From Arsenophonus sp052401645 (lineage in GTDB: Bacteria; Pseudomonadota; Gammaproteobacteria; Enterobacterales; Enterobacteriaceae), in contig CP198939.1 of NCBI GenBank assembly GCA_052401645.1, forward strand, positions 868,001-932,000: a stretch of 64,000 nucleotides of DNA. Direction: 5' to 3'. The notes below the pieces were generated by a model, which worked only from the letters and a program-made list of their open reading frames with translations, did not search any database and was not told the DNA's origin. Below, in pieces: positions 38,340-49,214 of the stretch (position 1 is the first letter of the stretch; each line of letters begins with the position of its first letter). Made by a program: the position numbers and the translations under genes.

Positions 38340-39254
38340 ATGCAACCTAAAAAAACGGGAAAAAAAATTAATAAAGCAATTATTCCTGTCGCTGGATTAG
38401 GAACTCGTATGTTACCGGCAACAAAAGCGATTCCTAAAGAAATGTTGCCTTTAGCAGATAAACCACTTATTCAGTATGTAGTGAATGAGTGTATATATGC
38501 CGGTATCCATAAAATCATATTAGTAACTCATTCTTCAAAAAACTCAATAGAAAATCATTTTGATACAAGTTTTGAATTAGAAGCAATTTTAGAAAAACGC
38601 GTTAAACGCCAATTATTAAACGATGTACAATCAATATGCCCAAGTCATGTTACAATTATGCAAACAAGACAGGGTATTGCGAAAGGACTTGGGCATGCTA
38701 TTTTATGTGCAAAACCTTTGATAGGAGATGAACCTTTTGCTGTAGTTTTACCTGATGTTATTATTAATCAATATTCATCTAATTTAAAACAATATAATTT
38801 AACAGCAATGGTAAATCGTTACCATGAAACATTAGCTAGTCAAATTCTTGTTAAACCTGTACTAAAAGAATATATATCTAATTATGGTATTGTAGATTGT
38901 GATAGTTATAAATTAAAGCCTGGTGAAAATAAAATTATTAAAGGTGTTGTTGAAAAACCTGAAATTTTAAAGGCGCCGTCTAATTTATCTATTGTTGGGC
39001 GTTACGTATTATCAGAAAAAATTTGGTCTCTAATAGAAAAAACAGCAATAGGTTCAGATGATGAAATTCAGCTAACAGATGCGATTGAGATGTTAACAAA
39101 AAATGAATTAGTAGAAGCTTATCTCTTACAAGGTAAGAGCCATGATTGTGGCAATAAATTGGGTTATATGAAAGCGTTTGTTGAATATAGTATGCAGCAT
39201 GAATCTTTAGGTAATGAATTTTCCAGTTGGATAAAAAATATCTTAAATTCTTAA
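38340..39254 (+). CDS. galU: UTP-glucose-1-phosphate uridylyltransferase
   Basis: 304 residues from the chosen ATG (E. coli GalU 302). It makes UDP-glucose from UTP and glucose-1-phosphate, feeding surface polysaccharide, LPS core and trehalose synthesis. The nucleotide-binding signature AGLGTRMLPATKAIPKEMLP lies at residues 18-37. LPDV (136-139) marks the metal/UDP site, VVEKP (203-207) the conserved sugar-phosphate region, and KSHDCGNKLGYM is the C-terminal signature. An ATG seven codons upstream (38319) gives a 311-aa version, but the GGAAG ribosome site sits right before 38340 and the E. coli protein starts at about that point. The gene precedes convergent hns, the E. coli arrangement. 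No clear terminator follows; a 9-bp hairpin at 39391-39413 is the nearest candidate. Confidence 0.96.
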   Translation: MQPKKTGKKINKAIIPVAGLGTRMLPATKAIPKEMLPLADKPLIQYVVNECIYAGIHKIILVTHSSKNSIENHFDTSFELEAILEKRVKRQLLNDVQSICPSHVTIMQTRQGIAKGLGHAILCAKPLIGDEPFAVVLPDVIINQYSSNLKQYNLTAMVNRYHETLASQILVKPVLKEYISNYGIVDCDSYKLKPGENKIIKGVVEKPEILKAPSNLSIVGRYVLSEKIWSLIEKTAIGSDDEIQLTDAIEMLTKNELVEAYLLQGKSHDCGNKLGYMKAFVEYSMQHESLGNEFSSWIKNILNS

Positions 39255-39961
39255 CTAATTTATATATTTTAAATAAAATTAACAAAAAACTATATTATTT
39301 TAATATAAATCATATTTGTTATCATATATTTATTTTTAATAAATTTTATTTATTTATAAAATTAAAATGATATTTATTAATTTTATAATTATTGCTTATG
39401 TATGATAAGCAATATATATTATAAAAGTAGTAATAAGTAACAATTTACTATTTATTTTAATATCTTATTTCGTTATTAATTAAATTTTAATATAGATGGA
39501 AATTTAATTCTATTACTGAATAATATTCAATATTAATCATATTAAAATATATTACAATTTATTATATTAAATATTTTATTCATAGTATAATTCTTAATTC
39601 TTCTAAAGTAAAATACTTTCTAATGAATAGAATAAAAGTTAATAATATTTATAAAAAATAAAGTTTAGTTTTATTTAAAACAAATACTTAACATATGAAA
39701 TTTGTAGTAATATAATAAATAATATTATTTATTAAATTAAAATTTAAAATTTTAATAATAAAATTTATGTAAATATTTTTTAAAAATATTTACATAAATA
39801 GAAATTAAATATTCATATCAATTATATATATAAAATATATGTTAATAATTCAACTATTATTTTAAGGTTATACTTTATTTAGTAAAATTTTTCTGCTAGT
39901 ATTTATTAAAAATATCAATATTAATCTTTATTTTATATTAAAGATTAATAGTTTATGTACT
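39255..39961. other. galU-hns convergent intergenic region
   Basis: About 0.7 kb of non-coding DNA. It holds a 9-bp hairpin (ATTGCTTAT, GTATG, ATAAGCAAT at 39391-39413) and an A+T palindrome at 39763-39799 (listed), then the hns terminator. No small gene was recognised. Confidence 0.6.
39763..39799. repeat. 37-base A+T palindrome
   Basis: The sequence is symmetric about position 39781, with arms ATTTATGTAAATATTTTT and its complement. It lies about 500 bp past galU and 215 bp past the end of hns. Because both genes are transcribed towards it, it could stop transcription from either side. Confidence 0.65.
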
Positions 39962-39993
39962 AAAATACCCTTAATTTGTATAAAGGGTATTTT
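39962..39993 (-). terminator. Probable terminator of hns
   Basis: AAAATACCCTT (39962-39972) and AAGGGTATTTT (39983-39993) form an 11-bp perfect stem with a 10-base loop, 20 bases past the hns stop. The T-run is short (the four T bases at the stem end). The CCC/GGG core is unusual in this A+T background and supports function. The symmetry would also allow termination from the galU side. Confidence 0.7.
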
Positions 39994-40013
39994 ATAAAGT
40001 AAAAAAATATTGT

Positions 40014-40430
40014 TTATATTAGAAAATCATCTAATTTTTTATCTTTTTGTTCCATTGCTTTTTTAATAGCAGCTGGTGTGCGCCCTTGACCTGTCCAAGT
40101 TTTAATTTCACCACTATCATCTTTATATTGATATTTAGCAGGTCTTATAGTACGTTTAATATGGCTTGATATTTTTGATGGAATCTTAGCAGTAACTAGA
40201 TCATCTAAACTAAGTCCTTCTCCTTCAAGTAATTTAATATACTTTGCAATCTTTTGACTATGGGCTTCTAATTGTGCTTTCACTTGATTTTCATCTTCTC
40301 TACGTTCATCTACAACGGTATTAAATTTATCGTGTATTTCTTGTAATGATTCTAATGGCATTTCTTTTACTATAGCGCGTAAAGTACGAATATTATTTAA
40401 TGATTTAAAATATTTTAATGAATCGCTCAT
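40014..40430 (-). CDS. hns: Nucleoid-associated protein H-NS
   Basis: 138 residues (E. coli H-NS 137). H-NS binds curved A+T-rich DNA, oligomerises along it and silences transcription. The N-terminal helical oligomerisation part has the signature SLNNIRTLRA (10-19) followed by a charged heptad-like stretch (ESLQEIHDKFNTVVDERRE). The C-terminal DNA-binding domain is intact: RPAKYQYKDDSGEIKTWTG then QGR (115-117), the loop that enters the A+T minor groove. Two or three extra residues near position 7 and a divergent linker (80-95) distinguish it from E. coli H-NS. StpA is an alternative name, but the position convergent with galU is that of hns. Upstream are a good promoter and A-tract repeats; the leader TTTGAGAC before the ATG resembles that of E. 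coli hns. Confidence 0.94.
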   Translation of the reverse strand: MSDSLKYFKSLNNIRTLRAIVKEMPLESLQEIHDKFNTVVDERREDENQVKAQLEAHSQKIAKYIKLLEGEGLSLDDLVTAKIPSKISSHIKRTIRPAKYQYKDDSGEIKTWTGQGRTPAAIKKAMEQKDKKLDDFLI

Positions 40431-40473
40431 TTTTTTGTCTCAAATAAAAATTAATGTTATCTATTATCTTATA

Positions 40474-40502
40474 ATAATAGAATGGTATTCTATTTTCTGC
40501 AA
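40474..40502 (-). promoter_or_regulatory. Sigma-70 promoter of hns
   Basis: On the minus strand TTGCAG (-35, complement of 40497-40502) and TATTAT (-10, complement of 40474-40479) are separated by exactly 17 bases. The predicted start lies about 36 bases before the hns ATG, near the distance I recall for E. coli hns. No experimental support is available from sequence alone. Confidence 0.65.
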
Positions 40503-40628
40503 TAGTGAAATTATAAAATAAAATTAAATTTCTTTCTTAAAGAATTAAGCCTCTTTATAAGAGATATAATATAATGTTTAATTATGAAAATAATATATAT
40601 TATATTAATATAAATATATATTTAAAAA

Positions 40629-40655
40629 TATAAAAAATATAAAAAATATAAAAAT
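40629..40655. repeat. Three 9-bp A-tract repeats upstream of hns
   Basis: TATAAAAAA, TATAAAAAA and TATAAAAAT follow one another directly, with a related A-run just before. A-tracts spaced near one helical turn bend DNA. They lie about 130 bases upstream of the hns -35 box, where curved DNA is the site of H-NS autorepression in E. coli; that role here is inference. Confidence 0.6.
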
Positions 40656-43600
40656 ATTATTTTTAATAATAAATTTCATTCTTATCTAAAAATATTTTTT
40701 TATTATTATTTTAATTTATTACATGTAACAAAAAATTAAATTTTAACTCGATAGGGTTTGAAAATCTTTCTTGTTGCTTTTTATTAAATTATTTTATTAA
40801 AATATTTTATTTTAAGATAAATTAAAATTTTTATGTTTTTTATAAAATACTTTTATAAATAAAGTATTTTTTACAAAATACATTACTCAAACATACTAAT
40901 TTCATAATTATAAAATTATTTAAAATATTATATTAATAATAATATTTTAAATTAAATAAAATCAAAATAATATTAATAAGATACATAATAAGTATTATAA
41001 ACATTCTTAAATAAATAATAGAAAACGTATAATGATATTTTTAACTATATTTCTATTATTAATAATAAATATAATTAAATTAATTTAATTATTTCTATCT
41101 CATATAATTAAAATTAATAAATAATATTTTTAAAACAAAGTTAATATATACTTTCAAAATAAAATGAAATCGTTAATTAATTTACTTATCAATATACTGT
41201 ATTAGTAATAAACAATATTTTAATAAAATAGCAAATAAAAACTTATTTTATGTTTATCGATAACTTTTAATTTTTAACTAAAAAGTTAAAAATTAATTAA
41301 TTCTATGATATTATATATTTTGTATAAATTTATCAGTTTTGTTTTATAATTAAGATAAATTTTTTTTATAAATTATTTAATACTTATTATCTATAAATTT
41401 ATAATAATAACACTCTATTGCACAAAAATAATTCTTATTGTAGTCTCAAGGTTTTATTTAATAAATTACTATTATAATAATTTATTTGCTATTTATCAAG
41501 AAAAGTAGATTTAAAATTTATATCAATTAATAATATATTTCATTTTTTTATAAATATAAAATTTGGTTTAATTAATTAAAATATATTAAATTAATCTAAA
41601 ATATTTAGTAATTTTATTTAAATAATTTAAACCAACCATACTTTATTAATATTAATATTACTAATTAATATAAATTATATGAAAATTATTTTAATTTTAA
41701 TTATCTTTCATATAAAAATTGATAAATTCTTTAAGATAAAAATCTTTAATATATTTTAATATTTTTTTAAAATGATTAAAAATAAAATATACATTAAGTA
41801 TATATTTTATAAGAATAATTTTTATTTACTAAATATAAATATATTTTCTTTTTGATAAATTTATTTTCATAATAAAATTTATTATGTTTTCTTTAATTTA
41901 TCAATAAAAATAATAATTCTTATCTCTATTTTTTAAATATAAATATTAACATCATTCCTAAGTCTTGTTAACAAACTAAACAATTTTTAACTTTATTATT
42001 ATAAAATTACTTTGTAATCTTACTTTTAATAAACTGACGATTTTGTTGTAGTTATTATAAAATTTATTATAAAATCTTATTATTTAAATACTAATTATTT
42101 AACGTTAATTTCTATATCACGTTATACAAAAGATATTTTATAAGAATCGCAATATTTTAATCATAATATAAATAAATCTCAAAAATTTAATTAATATATA
42201 GTACTAAATTGTAAATTATTAAAAATCATTTTTAAAAGTAATATATAAATGGTTATTGTCTTATATACTTTTATAATAGTTGGATTTATTAATTTAATCT
42301 ATATAACTAATTATTGAATCTTTTTTAATAAAATTAAATTTTTAAATAGAATTATTATATTATCAAAAACTTAAATATTTATTTATAATAAATAAACAAT
42401 ATAATATAAATTTATATAATATAGTAAAAATATATTTCAAATATATGTCATAAAAATATTTTCATTAATAATTTTTATATTTAAAAATTAAATAATTAGT
42501 TTAAAATAGTTTTTTGATAAAAAATCATTGTTAACTAAGATAGTAAATAAAGTGGATTTATGACATAATATTTATTATGCTATAATAATAATGATTTTTA
42601 TTTTATTATTTTTTATAAAATTTATGAATAAATTAATAAATATAAATAAAAGATAAATAAAAAAATATCTAAATATGTTTAGAATATTTATATATTAAAC
42701 ATAAATTTATAATTACATCTATATAAAACATTCTATTTAAAATAATAATTATGTTTTATTTTAAAGCATTTAATACATTAAAGTAATATTGTTACTAACA
42801 ATGAAATATCGTTTAGTTTTTTTTTAAAAAGATTTCATCTTAAAGCTATTAGTATGTAAATAAAATAAAAGATAAATTAATAATTTTATTCTTATAATAA
42901 ATTTTTTATTTTTTCATTTTATACTTTTAATATTAATTAAATAATTAATTTTATTGGTTTTTATTAATAAAATTTTATAAATAGGTTTAAGTATTTTAAT
43001 CTTAATAAAATCGATAATTTAAAATTATAAAAATTAATAATTTATTATTAAATCTTAAAATATTAATTTAATATAATTATATTTTTTATTATTTACTAAA
43101 TAATAAATAAGTTAAGTTTGATTATTTATTTATTATAAAGATATAAATCTTTAATAAATAATTCTCTTGTATTATTAATAATTATATTAATAATATAATT
43201 ATTTGAATCTTCAATATAATAAATAAAAATAATGAAAAAATATTTTCATTTGGAGATTCGTTTTATTTACTTGCGTACTTCTAGTTTTTATTTTTTATTA
43301 AATTTTAGTATATAAAAATATTTTAATATGATTAATTTAATAAATTTACAATGTATTTAAGAATATTATATTAATATTTTAATTTAATATTCTTTTTTTT
43401 AAAAGAATATTATATATTAATTATTTTTAATTTATAATAAATAACCTATATATAAATTTATAAAATATCTAATAACTTTATTGTAAATATTTTAATAATG
43501 ATTATTAATCTTAATAATACTTTAAATAAAAGGATTATAAAAGTATTTTATTTTAAGATCTAAGAAATTCTTTATATATTTAATTTTGTTAAAATCATTT

Positions 43601-45493
43601 GATAAGTACAACAAAAGATTTCATAACGATATATATTTAATGGTATATTTTAAATTATAAACTATTTTAGTACATATTAATTTATCACTACGCATAGATT
43701 TCAGAAATAAAATTAATATATCTGATAAATTTACTATCATCTACTTAAAAAGTATATAGAGAAAATTTATTAAAACTAATCAATAACTCTTTGTAATAAT
43801 TCAATAAAATAAAGAGTTAGTAAAAAAAATTTATAGTATTTACTTTATTTTATAAATAAAAAGAAGTTTATAATATCAATTATATTAATTAACATTTTAA
43901 AATTATGATTGAAATAGAATTGGATTATTATGTTAATTAAAAATGAAGTTAATATATTTATTAATTACTATAAAAATGTAGTGGTTTATTTTTAATAAAT
44001 AGTAAAATCTTATAATTATTATAAACAACATAAGTTATTATTCTTATGAAATTAAAGTATATTTCAGAGCAAAACTATTTTAAAATCATTTTATTTTATA
44101 AGATTTCTATATTTATTTTCTTCAACAGTTAATTTTTTCTATAGTAAAATATATATTAAAATAATTAATGATCTAAATTAAATAGTAGTAAGAAAAAAAT
44201 TCTGTTAACTTTTAATTATAGTAAAAATTTTAAATTTTCATATTTTAAACTCATAAAATAACTATATTTATTAAAATTTAATAAAAATATCATATAATTT
44301 CATTATAAATAAAATAATATAGTTATATTTATAATGAATATAAAAAAAATTTTAATAAATTAAATATAAATAATTTATATTATTAATTCTATAAAATATA
44401 ATAAAGTGTTAAAGTTAATAAAATTTTATATAGTGTTTACTTAGAAATTTATTTAAATTAATAGAATTAATTTTTTATATTTTTTTTATAAAATTGCGTT
44501 ATGATATAAAAAAATTTTATTTTTAGAACATAATATTATTAATAATAATAAATTATTTTATCTAAACATAAATATTTATATTATCAATTTAATTATCTTT
44601 TATATTTTAAATGTATATAATTATATTATCTGTTTTGGATATTTTAGTTTACTTATTTGTTAATAATTTTAATAATTATTAAAATTATTAGTTATATAAT
44701 TTATAATAAAAAATTATTTTTTTTAAATTTTCTATAAAAATTGTTTTATTTATTTAGTAAATATCGATAATTTTATGTTTTTATTTATTACTTTATATTA
44801 ATAACATAATTTTAATTAATAGCATCATTTATATTTATGATTACTATTTTTTTAAAAAAAAAGTTAAAGTAAATGGTAATAAATAATAATGATAAGAAAT
44901 TAGCATTTATGATAATATTGATATTATTTTTAATATTATAATAATTAATTATTTAGAAAAGTAAAAATTAATTTATAAAGATCATCTAATATTCATTAAT
45001 ATAAATTTAAAATTTAATTGATTTATTTTATAGTATTAAACTAGTATTTCTTTGTTTTTATTTTTTTTTGTTCATTAGTTTTCTAAATTTTAATAACTAT
45101 ATCAAACAGTGAATTAAAATAATAATTTTATTATCAATACTTAATATTAATCTTACTTAAAAATTAACTCTTTCTCATCATAAGCGTAGTTTTTAATTAA
45201 TAATTTTAAACTTATAAATAACTTTATAATTTAGAGTTATATTTATAAATTTTATATATTAATAAAGTTTTATATCAAATATTTTAATTCCTTTTACTTT
45301 AAAATAACAGTTTAGTAAATGATTAATAAAATTATAAAATAATTTATAAAAATTATCTATGATTCAAACTTATATCTATATATTTAATACTATAATTTAC
45401 TTATTTTTTAATAAAAAATACTATATATTTATTTATTATAATATTTTATTATTTATTTAAAATAAAATTTTATTTATTTTATTTTATAAATTA
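40656..45493. other. Gene-free region between hns and cls
   Basis: E. coli carries tdk, adhE, ychE, the opp operon and yciU here. None is readable by eye in this stretch of about 4.8 kb, on either strand. Slightly more mixed patches occur at 41,390-41,460, 41,940-42,065 and 43,230-43,300 and may be eroded coding DNA. No cls terminator was convincing. Confidence 0.6.
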
Positions 45494-46966
45494 TCATAAT
45501 AATGGGTTAAAAAAATAACAGATACGTTCTATAATACGGTTCCATAATGGACGTTTATTCCAATTTCTTTTAATTAAAGGAATAGAACGAGCAATGTAAT
45601 CATATTGAACTAATATTAAATTACTACCAAAGCTTTTATCATCAATAACAACTGTAATTTCAAAATTAAGCCATAAGCTTCTCATATCTAGATTAACTGA
45701 ACCAATTAAGCTTAATTCACCATCAACAGATAAACTTTTTGTATGTAAAAGTCCATCATTAAATTGATAAATTTTAACGCCAGCTTCTAATAATTCAGAA
45801 TAAAATGCTCGACTTGCCCAACGAACTAAAAAAGAATTATTCTGATTAGGAATAATCATTATTACTTCAACTCCACGCATTGCTACAGTACAAATAGCAT
45901 AGATTAGATCATCACTTGGAACAAAGTAAGGAGTAGTAAGTATGAGTTGTTTACGTGCAGAAAAAATAGCTGTTATTAAAGATTGTTGAATTAATTCCTC
46001 TGGAAAACCAGGTCCAGAAGCAATAACTTGAGTTATATGATCGGTAGTTTGTTCAAATGGCATGATAGTTATATCATTGGAAGGAAGAGTTGGAGATGGA
46101 AGAATTCGTTGACCAGTTTCCATCTCCCAATCAAAAGCGTAAATAATACCAAGTGTTATTGAAACGGGTCCTTTCATTCGAACAACGATATCTACCCATT
46201 GGCCTACACCTGCATTTTGTTTAAAAAATCGAGGATCTACCATATTCATACTACCAACATAAGAAATATTATTATCAATAATAATTATTTTTTGATGTTG
46301 ACGAAGATCCATTCGTCGTAAAAAAAAACGTAACAAATTTACTTTTAATGACTCTATTATTTCTATTCCAGCTTCACGCATTTTTTTAGGTTGATGACTA
46401 TGAAAAAAACACCAGCTACCAGCAGAATCAATTATAATTCGACATTTTATACCACGTTTTGATGCATTAATAAGAGCTTTTGTAACTTCATCAATTAATC
46501 CTCCATGCTGCCAAATATAAAATACCATTTCAATATTATAATATGCTGAGTTAATATCAAATATTATATTATTTAACACATCTTGATAATTTGTTAAAAG
46601 CTGAATTTTATTACCTTTAACGCCACCTATTCCTTGTCTTTTTTCGCATAATTCAAATAAAGGTTGAGCGACTTGGCTATTATTTTTACAAAAAATATGT
46701 TTAGATTGTTTAAGTTTTTCAAGCCAATTTTCAACTGAAGACCACATATTTTTTGTTTTTATTACTCGTTTTTTTCCAAAATATAATTCACCAAAAATTA
46801 GATAAGCAATAATTCCAACAAGTGGAATAATATAAATAATTAATGCCCAAGTTAGTATAGAATTAGCTGGACGTCGTTTTAACAAAATACGTATAGTAAT
46901 TGTAGAGATCATCACCCAATATAGAAAAAACAAAGTCCAGTTTAATAAAATTAAGACGGTTTCCAT
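45494..46966 (-). CDS. clsA: Cardiolipin synthase A
   Basis: 490 residues (E. coli ClsA 486). It joins two phosphatidylglycerol molecules to give cardiolipin and glycerol at the inner membrane. Two hydrophobic helices occupy about residues 4-26 and 36-58. Both phospholipase D HKD motifs are complete: His224, Lys226 and Asp231 in RQHQKIIIIDN, and His408, Lys410 and Asp415 in LLHTKSLSVDG. The sequences GSMNMVDPRFFKQ and GSVNLDMRSLWLNFE after each motif are the ClsA signatures, separating it from ClsB and ClsC. The C terminus FFNPLL matches E. coli FFSPLL. The ribosome site is poor (AGGAAC lies too far, about 13 bases). Orientation and place between hns and yciB follow E. coli; yciU, kch, yciI and tonB are absent. 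Confidence 0.97.
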   Translation of the reverse strand: METVLILLNWTLFFLYWVMISTITIRILLKRRPANSILTWALIIYIIPLVGIIAYLIFGELYFGKKRVIKTKNMWSSVENWLEKLKQSKHIFCKNNSQVAQPLFELCEKRQGIGGVKGNKIQLLTNYQDVLNNIIFDINSAYYNIEMVFYIWQHGGLIDEVTKALINASKRGIKCRIIIDSAGSWCFFHSHQPKKMREAGIEIIESLKVNLLRFFLRRMDLRQHQKIIIIDNNISYVGSMNMVDPRFFKQNAGVGQWVDIVVRMKGPVSITLGIIYAFDWEMETGQRILPSPTLPSNDITIMPFEQTTDHITQVIASGPGFPEELIQQSLITAIFSARKQLILTTPYFVPSDDLIYAICTVAMRGVEVIMIIPNQNNSFLVRWASRAFYSELLEAGVKIYQFNDGLLHTKSLSVDGELSLIGSVNLDMRSLWLNFEITVVIDDKSFGSNLILVQYDYIARSIPLIKRNWNKRPLWNRIIERICYFFNPLL

Positions 46967-48343
46967 AGATAAAAATGTTCCTATCTTATGATCTGTTTAA
47001 TGCTATTGATTATCTAATGATCCATTTACTATATCAAAACAAAATTTGTTATGAATATTAAAATTATTATTTTTATAATACTTAATATTAATTAAGTATA
47101 TTTAATTAATATTCTAATTATTTTATATTTTTATAGTTAAATTGATAAGTTATAATTTATTAGTTAAAATAATACACTTATTATTTATAGCATAAGTATT
47201 AAATTATTTCGATATTAAATAAATATAATATATTGATAATTAAATTAATGTTTATAAAATTAAAAAATTTTATAGTTTATATACAATAAAGTACTTTTAA
47301 TCTCATTATTTTTTTAAAAATTATTATTTATTTTTAAAATAATTATTATTTAAGATTTTTTAAATAATGTATAGTTTTATTAAATTTTAATTAATTTATC
47401 TAATATTATTTATTTTATAATAATTTATTTTTTTATACCTCATTATCTATATTTTTTATTTTTAACCTATATTAATAATTTTATTGGCTGAAGTTATTTT
47501 AATAATAACTATAAATTGTGTAATTTTATTTATATTTTGTTATTTGGCAAATTAGTAAAAGAATAATAATAGAGAATAATTTACAATTAATTTGAAATTA
47601 TTTATTAAATTTAAAGTTATAGCTTAATATTTAATTTAAAAAAAAGATTATTTTTTTTAAAAAATAATCTTTTTTATTATATATAAAAATCATTTTTAAA
47701 ATAAAAATCTTAAATATGAATAGTTATATTATAAAACACTATATTTTAATTTTATTAAAATAGTTAATATCAAATTAACCGAAATAGATCAAAAACATTA
47801 AAGGTAAAAATTAATTTTTAATTCAGATTTAGTTAATAAGAAATTTATTTTTAAAATTAACCATTTCATTATTTAATTAATTTTATATAAATCAATATAG
47901 TTATTCTTTAGTATTTTTTTAACATTATTATAATAGTCTTTTAAGTTAAGTTAGTTCTTTTATTAATACTTATTGTTATGATTAATGAATATCAATTATT
48001 AAGTTTTTATGTATTAATCCTACTTGTTATTATAAACCAAATAATATTATTACTGATTATCGGTTCAATTAAAAAATTTATTTTATTAATAAAATAAACA
48101 TAATATAATTTTATGCTAAAACTAGTTTTTAAACATAATTTAATCAAAAGTACAATAATAACTATATTATAAAATATTATTTATTTTTATTTTAATACTG
48201 TTAATGGTATATATTTATGATGTCATTTAATTATTAATTTATATAATTTAATTATTAATATTTTTAATATTTTAAAAATAAATTTATTTTTTAATTATTA
48301 TAAATATGTTTTATAAATTAAAAATTCTATTCTTAATTAAATT
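46967..48343. other. Gene-free region between yciB and cls
   Basis: In E. coli this interval contains kch, yciI, tonB and yciA. I found no trace of them. An A+T hairpin at 47640-47675 (listed) is the only structure; otherwise it is stop-rich A+T DNA. Confidence 0.6.
47640..47675. repeat. A+T hairpin with T-runs, terminator-like
   Basis: AAAAAAGATTATTTTTT and its complement AAAAAATAATCTTTTTT form a 17-bp stem with only two bases between the arms, with T-rich sequence after it on the plus strand. It is about 670 bp beyond the yciB stop. Its weak A-U pairing makes termination uncertain. Confidence 0.55.
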
Positions 48344-48880
48344 TTACTTATGTTTTTTAGAAAGATTGTTATAAATATATATAACATTAAATATTGCGAA
48401 TAATAATGTAATAATAGTTAAACCAAAAACTTTAAACTTAACCCAAACTTCCTGGGAAAACCAAAAGGCAACATAAATATTAATTATAGCACAAGTGGCG
48501 AAAAAAACTGCCCATGATATATTTAATCTATTCCAAATTTTATGTGCTAAATATATCTCTTTACTTAGCATTTTTTGAAGTAATGGTTTTTTTATAAAAA
48601 ATTGACTGAATAATAGCATTAGTGAAAAAATAGTGTAAATAATCGTTACCTTCCATTTAATAAAAATATCATTATGAAAAATCAATGTTAATCCACCAAA
48701 AATTATCACACATATTGAAGTAATTAGAGAAGTTTTTTCAATTTTTTTATAAATAAGATACATTGTTAATGTAGATAAAGTAGTTGTAATCATTAATGTA
48801 CAATATGCATAAAAAATATCTACTTTTCTGTATATAAGAAAGAAAATAATTAGAGAGATAAAATCTAATAGATGTCTCAT
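48344..48880 (-). CDS. yciB: Inner-membrane protein YciB (intracellular septation protein A family)
   Basis: 178 residues from the chosen ATG (E. coli YciB 179). It is a polytopic inner-membrane protein linked to envelope integrity and cell elongation/division, and required for normal intracellular spread in Shigella (IspA). Five or six hydrophobic helices are visible. Conserved blocks are GGLTLIFHND (62-71) followed by FIKWKVT, ISWAVFF (121-127), NIYVAFW (134-140) and WVKFKVFG (146-153). An ATG five codons upstream (48895) would give 183 aa, but the second Met starts MRHLLDFIS, aligning with E. coli MKQFLDFLP, so I prefer it; neither start has a good ribosome site. It lies downstream of yciC on the same strand, as in E. 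coli, though the gap has grown to about 330 bp. Confidence 0.93.
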   Translation of the reverse strand: MRHLLDFISLIIFFLIYRKVDIFYAYCTLMITTTLSTLTMYLIYKKIEKTSLITSICVIIFGGLTLIFHNDIFIKWKVTIIYTIFSLMLLFSQFFIKKPLLQKMLSKEIYLAHKIWNRLNISWAVFFATCAIINIYVAFWFSQEVWVKFKVFGLTIITLLFAIFNVIYIYNNLSKKHK

Positions 48881-49214
48881 AAGAACACTTATCATAACAA
48901 TTTTAAAGCAAACATCATATTTTATAATTATTTCTAATATATTAAAATATCACATTATTTAATTTATTTCATAATATATTATTTTTAATAAAAAATTATA
49001 TTAATTAGTTGCTGTAAATATTTATTCATAAATTTATGAATAAATTAGATAGAATTCATTAATTAATAAATTGAATTAATTATTTTACAATATAACTTTA
49101 TATTAAATTTAAGTTAAAAATTAATTTTAAGATAGATTATTAATGATTTAAGCTAATAATAAAATATTTTATGATATTTAATAGTAAAATAATAACTGTA
49201 GTATTTTTGTATTT
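48881..49214. other. yciC-yciB intergenic region
   Basis: About 330 bases of A+T-rich DNA. A small dyad, TATTTATTCATAAATTTATGAATAAAT, occurs near 49,018-49,045, but no promoter or terminator stands out. In E. coli this spacer is much shorter, so an insertion or loss of a linked gene start is possible. Confidence 0.5.

Noticed and set aside
38989..39285. A 98-codon open frame on the minus strand overlapping galU
   Set aside because: It is antisense to the well-conserved 3' half of galU, has no ribosome site and resembles no family. It is a shadow of galU codon use.
48881..48895. An upstream ATG as the start of yciB
   Set aside because: The five added residues have no match in YciB; the second Met aligns with the known N terminus. 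Neither has a good ribosome site, so some doubt remains.
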